Shown here piece after piece: positions 31,711 through 42,503 of a stretch of DNA of 64,000 bases. The position numbers and the translations under genes are program-made. The stretch lies in assembly GCF_004359215.1 (NCBI RefSeq), contig NC_090621.1:3001541-3065540 (forward strand), given 5' to 3'. Position 1 is the stretch's first letter; each line of letters starts with the position of its first letter. This stretch comes from Bremia lactucae. Taxonomy: Eukaryota > Oomycota > Peronosporomycetes > Peronosporales > Peronosporaceae. The notes beneath the pieces are model-generated. The model searched no databases and was not told where the DNA came from. It saw nothing but the letters and a program-made list of their open reading frames with translations.

Positions 31711-34700
31711 ATGACGCGAGATACGACTGCTACTTTCACGCGTAGTCGCCCATTGCTGCATTATAAAGATCTAGAAATAAGTTCACAAAACCGAAAGGTC
31801 CGCTATACATGTGTACATGCATCTGAAAACTTCCTTGCGTGCGGGTACGTGACCCTTCCAGTGCGGACATGAGTGATGGTCACTGTAACTCTTGATTGTC
31901 ATTGTATATATTACAGCGCCAGTAATGGTAGCGTGTTTCTCTATGCAACGTCGGCGCTACGTCGCAGCGAGGGTGATCGAGGGCCTTCCAAATACCACTT
32001 GGTGAAGACGATTGCACTATTCAGCAACGACCGCATGGCGATAACATGTTTGTGTATCTGCCCGCTACAAAAGCGTCTCATGGTGGGCACGATGCGTGGT
32101 GTCGTATACGCAATTCAACTAGCGGACTATCACAAAATTGGCGAAAAGGTCGAGTTTTCGCACGACTTTCACGCAGGCTTCCCCATTACCTGCTTTTTGT
32201 GGGACACACGTGGCACACGGCTCTTTTCAGCGTGTAACGCTGGTCTTGTGTGTCAGACCGTGCTCCGCGCTGGCGTTTCAGCAATATTTGGCAGCGCTGA
32301 CACTGAACTGCTTTTAAAAGAAGAGATGGGGATTGTACAGGTAAAGCGCAGTACGACAAGAATAATCAAACATTGTGCTGACTGTCGTCCATTCTAATTG
32401 TAGCTGGATCTTGTCAAGAGTGGGCAGTCCTATATCCTCCTGGTGTCGTCCCAGTTGCGTGTGCTGCTATTAGATCTCACTTTGGGTGACGGCAGTGCGG
32501 TTCAAATTGGCACAAAAGCGCGGCAAGGATCGTATGGAGCATGCTTCTTTACAAGCTTGAATACCGAAGCAATTGATCCTGCCAAAAAGCGAGAAATCAA
32601 AGTCTTTTCATCACGACCTGGTCGACGTGTGTGGGTTGCTGATCCACAATCGGGCTCTGTGTCCTCAACTTTGAAATTTTTGCTAAGGGAGAAGCCAACA
32701 GCATTTCTACAAAGCCCCGAGTGCGCTTTAGAAGAAGGTATTTACTTTCACTAAACAATTCGTTGAAGATTTATTGTCAACCATACTTATGGACTCGCTT
32801 TCGTAGGAATCCAACCTCGAAATTTATCAATCAATAATCTTGGCCGGTTTCAATTTCTTCAAGATCCTCCGTATGCTCCTCAAGACGTGAAGGATGCGAT
32901 CACATTGCTGGTGAGCTGGAACGTAGGATCTAGTGTTCTATTTTTCCTTGACCCCTTCGCCGTTGAGATTGTTGAGTGGCACTTGGACTTAGGTATTATA
33001 CACGATCTAAAGGTACTGTCAAATAGTTGGGTATCGATTTGTCTTATAATAATGTGCGATTATGGCTTCTTTTGAATAGATTGTCAACGACACAATGTTG
33101 GTAGTCCTCCACGGCGACGAACCAAAGGTGTCTCTAATTCAGTCGTGCTCGCCCGGTCAATTCCTTCAGATATATGGTGCGGATGATATTAAACGCGCTG
33201 TTGAGGTAAGAATGTATCTAATTTGATGCTTATCTTTGAGTGATGACGCGACATTTTTAATTGTTTGATTTTTTAGCTCGCCATTCAATTTGGTCTCAAT
33301 GATGCAACTATTGTTGAATCGCTTCAATCTCAATGGGTAGCTCACCTGGAAAAGATTGATGCGTGCGGAGACTACCTCGAGCTAACTTCTTCCTTAGAGG
33401 CATTGGTGAAAAAGACACATACACTTAGAGAAGAGTATCAACTCGCTACCGAGTCAAACATTGCAGCTTTGGCTGAGACGAATCCATTGCAAATTATATA
33501 TAAGCAACGTCCACAGCAAGCAGTAGCTACTGCAACTACTATGAAAGAAGATGTAGCTGCAGGCCGTCATGACTATACAGAAACGGAGGTCACAATGGGA
33601 TCTGGCAGTAAATTTCTTGAGTCAGTCGAATATTTCGATGTGCTAGCTCCATCGAATCATTCATACTCAAAGAAAATTTGTGCTCCGGATGGATCCGTGG
33701 TGGAAGCCAAGCTTATGGATATTATGGAACTACCGCGAAACAAGTTTGTACTTGCTGATGACATTCGTGATAGCTACATGGAAGAGATCTTGGCAGAATC
33801 GAAGCAATTCGAGAAAATGCGAAATGATGAAGAAAGTATAAATATGAATTTGCTGCCAGTGTTAAAAGGCAAATCATCTGCCGCAGCAAAAGCGTTTTCT
33901 ACGTTTATTCCTGGCAGTAATATATTCAGTCACTTGTTGGACACTTCTATTATCAAGGATCCGTTTGGCCACTCAGGCGCTGTTGGTATGTTTGGTAGTT
34001 TCCCTGAATTTGACAACGACGAGATTGTCATTGATCCGGATCCTCGACTTTTTCAGCCAAATTTTACTCATGGTCGGGGACAAAGAGATGATTCAAACGG
34101 GTATTCTGTTCTTCGAATCGCAATGTCAACGATTGGAGAAGCAGACGTGAGTAATTATGATGCGGAAGTGCTTTTGGAGGCGATATCGATGGATATTTGG
34201 GACTCAAGCCTTAAGTACACATCAAATTTACCATTTCTTGAGCAGTGCAACCTTAAAAATAACGGCCAAGGTAGCAACGATCATATGCATGCCATCCCCA
34301 AAGATAACAAAATAGATTCTTATCAAGAACGTGCCAAATCAAATGAGAATAGGGTCAAGCTTCGGAAGTCAAGACAAGACGCAAACAAAAATCCAACGAA
34401 ACTGATGTCTAATTCTACAGCGCAATCATTTAGAGCTACTGTCACCGAGGATGATCTCAAGCGTCGCCCTACCGATCGATTATCAATGTCCCCAGACGCT
34501 AAACGTGCAGCTCAGCGCGCAATTCAATGGCATTTTGGCGCAATACCGAGCTGTGAAGTTAAGCTTAAGTGTATAGTAGGCGGCAGAATTGCTGTCTCAC
34601 CCGAGTTAGAACCAACTCTTCGACGAGATGTCAGCGAGTTAGTGTCAGAGCTACTGGCAGCGTCGGCCACTGCCGAATTAACCAAGAATTTATCGCAAAG

Positions 34701-36849
34701 ACTTTGGCCAGCTTCAGGAATTACAAGAGTATGTGCATGTCTTGCCAGTATATATTTGCTGCAAGGAGACATGAATCAAGTTCAGGTGACAATCAGTGCT
34801 TGGCTGAATTGTTTTGACCCGACTCCGCAACACGAGCACACTGACGGAAGCAAGGATTCTATTACGAGTGAGAGTCAATCTATCATTAATAAGACGGGAT
34901 TTGTCCGCGGCAATGCACTTGTCGATGGCGACGGCTTACCACTTACAAGGGGCGACTGGAACTTGGTGCGGACACTCGTGTCTATATTTTTTGCAGTCTG
35001 GGCTGTGGGATCAAGATTGCATGTGCATCCGATAACTCGAAGTAATAATGGTGATCGTGAGTTCTGGAGATTGTATGAAAGTGAAATGGGAATAAAGATG
35101 ACACTGGAGCCACGATACAAATGGGACCATATTGAACAGTATCTCACGACGGACTTGGCTTCAGCAGATGAAGCTGAAGCTTTCGTTGCCAAGTACGGAG
35201 CGTACTTAAATCCTGACCTTGCTGCTGAAGTTTGCAATCATCGCCAATTTAAAGGTGCTTTAAAGATAGTCCTGGATGAGGTTGTCTCAAATGCTGACAT
35301 GGCAGAGGTATGTGATGCCATTGTGGGTTGGATTTCGGAGAAGAAGACTGAAGAGGTCCTATTGTTATTAAAAGAGCGTGACTCACTATGCCTTTTGCTC
35401 CATTTGCTGGACATTTTACTTAAGAAGTGTCCGGCAGAAACTATTGAGCTGTGCGTAAGAAAGTATCCCGTCCTGTATCCGTGGAATATCGAGCACGCTC
35501 TTTTTGGTATAGAATTTGATTGGGAGTCAGCCGAAATCAATGCTTTTAAAATCCTCAAGCCAACCACTGTGGTCGAGATGTCAAAATATTTTCATTATCT
35601 AGTGCGGCTTCTTGAAGACAAGGGTGACGAAGCTGGCAAAGATGCACAAATTGTAAGCCGATGCTTGGAACTGTGCTTTGCTGGTAGTGCAGTGGTGGGC
35701 GACTTGTTTGATAACGAAACAAGAATCAACCGCTTATTGTGGGTGGCGACACTTGTTCGCCAACCTGACATATTTATCTACGACCACTCGAAGTGCTGGG
35801 ATATGTTTTTAACTAATAATGCATTTTACGCTCTCAGGGAGCTAATGCTACTTTCGCTTCAAGCTGAAGGCGACGCGACTACGGTACAACGTGGAGTTAG
35901 CGAACTATCGCAGTTAGTGACCCTTATAATGAAAAGAAACGAGCTCGCCTATTTTAACACAATTTTCAAGCGCATTGCAGTTCTCCCGCACAACTCTGAA
36001 GAATGTTTTTTGAACACGTTGAGTCAAGTGGAAGCGTCAATGGCAATAAAGAATAGTGATAACGACTTGTGTTCAGCAGTTATACACGCTCTATTAAATT
36101 CAGTGACCCTGGGCTATGGAGTGCGCCTCCTCGCTCGCTATCCTATGCTGGTAGCTGCTGCACCACTACAGACGTACCACACGATTATTGAATTGCACGT
36201 ACTTTCCGAGCGCCAAAAACATGAACTTGTTCAAATTCTTGAAATTGTAGACACCAACGTGTGGACAACGTACAAGGAAAGTGTGTCAGCGACTAGCTCA
36301 GTGTCTTTTGCTCCGCAACTAGCTGCAATTTTGCAGCTTGAAATGGATACACTTTCTCCAGCGATGAGTCAAGAGCAATATGAAACATGGGAGACCAAGT
36401 GCCAACAATACAATCACGAAACGACGTTACACCGCCCAAGTAAAATCGAGAAGACTCGAATTGATGAAGGGTTCGTTTGCAGAACAACGAGTCCCCCGCG
36501 TCCAAAGTGCGATGCTAAGTTTCGTGTGTTGCTGGATGAAACTTCAATTGCGTGTCGATCGTTTGAATATCGTAATAGCGACTGGGGTGGTGAAGTGCAG
36601 CTGCATGACTCCACGTGCGGAACTTGCGAGCTTCCAGTAATCATCCTCTCGGACGGTACGTTTTTGTTTTCTTAGTATTCACAGATAATTTGCCGTACTA
36701 ATTTTACATTGTATTTTAAAGATAACAATAGTTTGGACGTCGTATTACTCTCCTGCGGCCATGCTTTTCACAAACAATGTCTGGAGGATCAAGCGTGTCC
36801 AAATTGTTTGGAAGACAATTTAAGCACTGTGGGCTGCTTTAAGGTGTAG
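31711..36849 (+). CDS. HPS5: HPS5-like BLOC-2 subunit with C-terminal RING-like motif
   Basis: Seven exons: 31711-31844, 31917-32340, 32404-32737, 32807-33012, 33080-33205, 33277-36655 and 36722-36849. All borders are GT-AG and in phase; the product is 1,576 residues. The N-terminal beta-propeller (about 1-370) has the HPS5/TECPR2-type run: SASNGSVFLY, CFLWDTRGTRLFSA, a QLDL start of exon 3, QIGTKARQGSYGACFF and SSRPGRRVWVAD. The long middle is an alpha-solenoid. The last 60 residues hold a zinc-binding RING-like set, CGTCELP, then SCGHAFHKQC and ACPNC, split by the last intron. HPS5 is part of BLOC-2, which directs cargo from endosomes to lysosome-related organelles. The alternative is another Vps8/Vps41-type trafficking protein; the propeller motifs favour HPS5. 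Confidence 0.72.
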
Positions 36850-37745
36850 ATTATTTTAAAGTATGATGCCAACGTTGTGTCGATTTGTATACTAATGAAA
36901 AATAGGCCTAGAATTCTGGAATGTGAATATGCATACTATCTCAAGCGATGCTCATTTCTCGGACTGAAGAGGTTCTTTTCTTCGTGTCTGCCGCAATTCA
37001 AGATTAAAAGCCGCAAACTTCTTTTGCTTAGGCCAATCAGTCACCCAGAATCGCTTTCAAAATCTTCAAGTGATAACAATGCTTCGAGTTATCTTCATAC
37101 CTTTAAAAACGATCATTGCAATAGTATGGCCCACACATGTTGCAAAAAAGATTTTGTCTTGCCCCCAATTAAACCCCACAATGTGAATATCGAATCAAAT
37201 CCGTTTGTGTTTGGAGCAAAGTCGGACATAATCGTCGTCCGAGTAATGATATGCTCCTCGGCTTTCCGAATAACAGGTGCGCAATAATCTCGTGTGAAAC
37301 ATACATGTGTGCGCTTTCAAAACTGTTAGCAAACGCTCGACATAAAATTTGACCCCTTTGCAAGTGCGATTGTCTCGGATCGATGTCATTCAGACGCAGC
37401 TTGTCGCATCATCAATGATTCTTCGATTCCAAGCCTTTCAAATGGCCTGCATCACGGTCGGCGGAGTTAAAAAATTTCTTCCACTTCATCAGTGGTAACC
37501 GCTTCGACAACTTGCTTTAATATCACTTCAATGTATGTTAAACTTGTATTGCGAGCATGCGCGATGGCAACAAATTAGTGCATGCCTATAGCTTAAATCT
37601 TTAAAAACGCGCTATTCAAGAAAGCCAGCGTTGTCGACCTTTCAAAAGAGCCTCAAATTCCAATAGGTTCGACAACGGCGACTTCCCGCCAAAGTCGATA
37701 TTTACTTTACGCTGATTTTGACATTCAAACTTTTCAGAAAAATAA
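36850..37745. other. Intergenic; one unsupported 136-codon frame
   Basis: A plus-strand frame (ATG at 36895, to 37287) encodes a basic, Cys- and Ser-rich product with no motif I recognise. Its codon content is not gene-like and it lies directly behind the HPS5-like stop, so it is probably 3' flanking sequence. The last 100 bp before 37746 must hold the promoter of the hydrolase gene. Confidence 0.35.
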
Positions 37746-40536
37746 ATGCTCCTGCCAAATGCCTGCCAGTGTGGACACGCGCACGGCGAAGATCTTCACG
37801 AAGTTGACGCCCATCAGGTATGCGTGGACAAGTATCGTACGCATTTACTTTTCATAATGAAAGTTGTTCCCATTCAGCCAGCCCCGTCCCTTGCATTTCA
37901 ATTATGGCATCCTTGGCGATTTTTTGTCATGGTGAATAAAATTCAGTCTCGGACGTCTTTTACGTTATAAAAAATGATAACCTCGATATGCTGTAGAATC
38001 CTTTACCTGTGCTATTTGCGTACGTGCTCGCCAACTTTGTGATTGTGGCGGTCGGAGGACTCTTTCGTGTCTTGTTAAACGTACTTACTCTTCCTGGATT
38101 GTTACTCGTGCTGTTCATTGGAGTGTTTCTCCTTATCCGTCGAATTGTCTCCCTTATGGCTTATCCCGGACAATTGTCGCTTGTGATTCGAGAAGGCGAA
38201 GCCAATTTTGCTCGATTGACTAAACGCCGACTTCAAATTTTCACAGAAGCAGCAGTGGAGTTGGTAGCTATACTCGACCCTACAACAAGTATTCAACCCA
38301 TGCGACTGCATTTTTTGCAAGTGTACCAGAATTTTACGTTTGCACAGGAGACATTATTGGTACCAGTCATGCGATCATTAGAAGTATTGGAACAAGACGG
38401 ACACATCGGCTCTAATGGCGCCAAGTTATTACAGAGTTTACGTGATATTTCCACCATTCATGCCCAACTACTAGCAACTCCGTGCTCACAATTGTGTTCT
38501 GCGTCGGAATCGACGTTTGAATCGCAGCGATTGCAGGTCTTTCAGAGTCAAGACGCGTTAAAACCAGTGACCTTGGTAGAGCAGCCAGTGCTAAAACGAT
38601 CAATTACAGTCGATTCGGCCGCATTACTAGCCGAAGCCGCGACAAAGCTGAAATCATCCTCAACAGCTCATCCACTCGTGACCTCTGCCGTTGCCGTCCG
38701 ACGCCTTCAGACGGCGATCGCATTGATTGGACCACCAGAAATTGATTCACCAGTATCGAGAAATATCCTGTGGCTTTTCAAAGAGCTATGCTGTGGACCA
38801 CGAACGTCAGTCGACTCGATTGCGACGCTAGCCATGCTCCGTGCTGACTTGACTGTGCGCTTTGTACGTATTTCATGCTGCACGTATATGCTACGCAATA
38901 TAAGAGTTCCACTCAAAGCCATTGGTCGTGCTGTGTGATGTAGAAAGCCGAGCAAATTTGGATTCCAGGGTATCAGAATCATCCGATCGATGCCATGCTC
39001 ATGCCACCTTTACAAAGTGACCGCGAGGGTGTGCACCGCCCTGTTGTAATGCTTTGCAATCCGAATGGAGGACTTTACGAGGTTCATCACTTGCAAATGG
39101 ACTGGATCAAGTTTTACACGTCCGAGCTTAATTGTCATGTCCTTGTGTATAATTATCGTGGATACGGACGGTGTAAAGGTTCGCCGTGTCCTCAAATGAA
39201 TAATTTGGACGGTCTAGCGATTGTCAAGTACCTCAAAAGCGAGCGAAAGATGCACCGTCTTGCTGTGCATGGCGAATCCATTGGAGGTCTCGTGGCCACG
39301 TATCTCGCGCGTCATTCTTCTCTTGTCGATGTTTTAATCGCAGATCGAACCTTTGCTACCTTACCAGCACTCGCACAACGAATGATTGCCAAATGGCCAG
39401 GCTCGATCGTCGATTCTATCATGCGTTGGGATACGGATAATGTCCAGAATTACCAACAAGCGACGTGTGCAAAATTGCTCTGCTCGGATCCGTGCGACGA
39501 CATTATTTTGGATGGTGCGTCGTTAAAAACGGGTGTCGCACTGAATCACGAGCTTCATGACACGAGGTATGCACTGCCTAGTCAACGAGCGACGAACGAT
39601 TCGTTCCCTTCTTCGGCTGTTCCAATTAACGCCATGGAGAAATTACGGATACGGTGTGATCCTCGGCGAATGCGTCGAGTGAGTGAAGCTGCAAGTCTTC
39701 CACACCTTGGACATGCTCTCACTGAGACAATGACTTGTCGTTTTAGCAATGCTGTATTGTCCATCGGTCGACGTGCTTTAACAAGTCGTCGCAATAAGGA
39801 AGACGATGCGATTCAGTCGGTTGACGAAATTATAAAAAATGACCCGACGACGACTATAGCACGTCCTGTTGTCGTCACAATACAAGACGGAGACGACGAA
39901 ACTGGCAGTGGCGACGAGAATGAGCAACATGCGATGCTCGTAGCCGAATCTTCTTTCAGGAATGAATCGACTGCGTTTTCGGATGAACTGTTGGCGGTCA
40001 TTTGGATGCTGCTAGCACGTTTGGACGGATACTGCGGTCAGGTGCTTCTTCAAGCCGCTGAAAATGGTGGTCATGATAAAATTCGCGCATGGATCGTTTC
40101 ATTATTAACGTGGGGAGGTCATGTCGCGCCCGAGCGCCGTGGTTTGCGATCTCTGGAGCCATTTGATCGGAATGGAATCATGATCTTGCCTTTAAGTGTC
40201 TTTGACGCACGTGAAATGCTCCAGCGTATCGTTGAGCAGTGCCCGTCCATCAAATTTGATTATGATATTGGCTTTGTAGTGCATATGATGAATTATTTAA
40301 GCGACACCTTGGAACGACGATGGCGTCAAGTGGACAGTGCCAAGATCAAGGATCCAAAAGCTGCTTTGAGGGATGAAAAATTAATTGACCAGGCAATGTC
40401 AATGGTAATTGATACGGGGGATACCAAGCTAGGCGCTTTGCTGCCGCTCCATTGTGGTCACAATAAAAATTACGACGAGAATGAGAAACAAGCACTGGTC
40501 GGGTTTCTAAAGCATGTTGGTTTTTTAGACTGTTAA
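37746..40536 (+). CDS. Membrane-linked alpha/beta-hydrolase (ABHD-type serine hydrolase)
   Basis: Four exons: 37746-37817, 37878-37931, 37997-38863 and 38944-40536. The GT-AG introns of 60, 65 and 80 bp are in phase; the product is 861 residues. Residues about 43-95 hold two hydrophobic membrane segments (YVLANFVIVAVGGLF and LPGLLLVLFIGVFLLI). A helical region follows. From about residue 350 there is an alpha/beta-hydrolase fold with the nucleophile elbow HGESIGG, an oxyanion-type NPNGGLYE strand and YNYRGYGRCKGSP. A later Asp in CSDPCDDIIL and a late His in LPLHCGHN are candidate triad members. The layout (two membrane segments, then GxSxG) resembles ABHD16-type lipid hydrolases, but similarity is partial. 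A long insert between Asp and His carries Asp/Glu-rich and Ser-rich stretches. The substrate is unknown. Confidence 0.78.
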
Positions 40537-41025
40537 ATAAAAAATATAAATATGTAGTAATTCGTTCAAGTTAATTGGCCAGGGATATAAATCGAATTAA
40601 AAATTCGAAACTCAAGATAATTTTGAAATTACTGTCAGCAAAAAGTTTACACTTGCTACGAAAAAAGTTTCTAATATTTTTAAAACTCAATTGAGTTCGT
40701 TAAATTTGTAAGGAAAACATTTCTGTAAGATGGTAAGCTTCGTTTTTTCTGTATATGATTCAATTATTTTTTAAGAATGAATTCGATAATGTAGTTTTTT
40801 TGTCTATTGGATCTTTTCAGTTTTACATACCTACAAAGCTTGATTACAAGTGGTATCGAGCGAGCATTTATTCAGCCGTAAATAAAGATGCAGCTGCATA
40901 AAACCATTTTCGCAAAATGTAGACTAAAAAAAAAATTGTAAATGGCGATAATACATTCTTATTGGTTAGTTTATTTATGTACAAGCATGACAAAATTTAT
41001 TTATTTTCTCGAATTTGACGAAATC
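40537..41025. other. Convergent 3' spacer, no gene
   Basis: Very AT-rich sequence between the convergent ends of the hydrolase (plus) and CAP (minus) genes. No gene or repeat is recognised. Confidence 0.5.
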
Positions 41026-41535
41026 TTAGGAATCGCAATGCTCCGAGCTGCTCGTGGCATACACCTGAACCCAATAGTGTTTATTAAACGTCATTTCGTT
41101 ATACACATAGGCCGTGCCCACCATTGTGTACTTGCCCAGGACGTTTTCCCGATTTTCTCCCTTCATCCACCAATTTAGCACATCAGTTGCGTTGGCATCG
41201 CCTGCGTCAACGCTTTCGGCTACACTTTGCCATTCAAACCCAGCGTCGGTGATTCGCTGCTCTGGGTGTGAATTGTCTGTTCCAGTATCAGACATAAAGT
41301 CGGTTTTAAACTGGTCCATGATGTGACGCTCTGCCGCAGCCTGAAGCTTATGGTTCGTGCAAAGATTTGCTAGTCCGTGATTAGCGCGCTCCATATTAAC
41401 ATGAGCTACCAGATCACTGGGTTGGGAAGATACTACGGGACTGAAATCGGGAGCCATTTGCTGCAGATTGGTGGCACTAGAGACTGAGGCGAAACTCAAT
41501 AGGAGAGCAAGTGTAGACTGCTGAAGAACGAACAT
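41026..41535 (-). CDS. Secreted CAP/SCP (PR-1-like) protein, short form
   Basis: 169 residues, one exon. Residues 1 to about 21 are a signal peptide (TLALLLSFASVSSA). Residues about 40-165 are a CAP domain: HVNMERANHGLANLC, LQAAAERHIMDQF, a VAES helix, WWMKGENRENVLG and a KHYWVQVYA strand. Compared with the CAP protein at 19740 it lacks the Thr/Pro tail and diverges strongly, so they are paralogues, not recent duplicates. The SCP His of GH(E/S) type is replaced in the TDFMSDTGTDNSHPEQR region. It should be secreted; the role is unknown. An Inr-FPR element lies about 36-52 bp upstream of the ATG. Confidence 0.85.
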   Translation of the reverse strand: MFVLQQSTLALLLSFASVSSATNLQQMAPDFSPVVSSQPSDLVAHVNMERANHGLANLCTNHKLQAAAERHIMDQFKTDFMSDTGTDNSHPEQRITDAGFEWQSVAESVDAGDANATDVLNWWMKGENRENVLGKYTMVGTAYVYNEMTFNKHYWVQVYATSSSEHCDS

Positions 41536-41570
41536 GCTTTAGTTAAGTTTGATTGAATGCGTGAAGAAGA

Positions 41571-41587
41571 GAAGATTGGAGAATGAC
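41571..41587 (-). promoter_or_regulatory. Oomycete Inr-FPR-like core promoter
   Basis: On the minus strand the site reads GTCATTCTCCAATCTTC, an initiator (TCATTCT) followed by an FPR-like CAATCTT. It precedes the CAP gene ATG at 41535. Confidence 0.55.
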
Positions 41588-42503
41588 TACTTAGGAAGTT
41601 CTGTTTAACGGTAAATGTAAAGCCATCTTAAGAGCGCACTATCTTTCTGGTCAGCGCGGTAATATTAGTAGCAGTGTTTAAAGACTATGAGACTGTCACG
41701 ATCGCGCCACGGCTCCCTGAGCATACCACGTACAAATTCAGCAAAGCATGCAGACAGACACCTTCGGTCCCGACGCTCAATGCTCAAAAATGCCACAACT
41801 CTAAAAGGCCAGTGTAATATATCATTGCTGCGACCAACAATAAATGTTTACATTATAATTCACCTAACTTAAGCAACGCGCATGGCTTTGAAAATCACGC
41901 GTTTGTATGAGGAAACCTTTGTTTATAAATAAACCAGTTACGAAGAGGTGATTTTGTGACATGACGTTGATAATGACTGGCTTTGTCTGATTAGCACTGA
42001 GCATCTCGAACTGCCTGTCTTTTGATCTCGTACTTTTCGGCCTTCTGATCGTTGACGACGTCATGGCTGCGCTGATCATTCCGTAACAAGTCAGCAATTT
42101 CAAGTGCGACCTGACCTCATTCACTGATACTTTAACGGATCAAGTGTGCACTTTACGTTGGTTTCAAAGTTCGTGCTCATTTTAAAATAAATACAACATG
42201 TTGGTTTATTGCCCCTGCCAAAAACCTATGAATCACGTTTCTCTGAAAGATATCGAGTTTGGAAGTAATTAGGGGACATAACATCGCTCTATTTGTGCTG
42301 CAAGTGCTATCCATGAAATTAATCACATGGTAATGAATTCCAGCCAATCACAGGCGTTTGCGAAACATGCATACCATTTCCTAATGTTTTTTTGAATTAA
42401 CAAACATATGATGTCACGTACGTCTATTAAGTTTGGTTTACTCGGGCAACTGCAAGCTGGAGCTGGGGTTACATACATGCCTCGAGATTGCAATTAAATT
42501 TCC
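41588..42503. other. Intergenic, no gene recognised
   Basis: It holds only short, unsupported frames, including an 86-codon minus-strand frame at 41864-42124. No repeat shared with the rest of the window was seen. Confidence 0.45.

Noticed and set aside
36895..37287. A 131-codon frame behind the HPS5-like gene.
   Set aside because: No motif, no promoter signal and no homologue that I recognise; kept only as a note in the intergenic entry.
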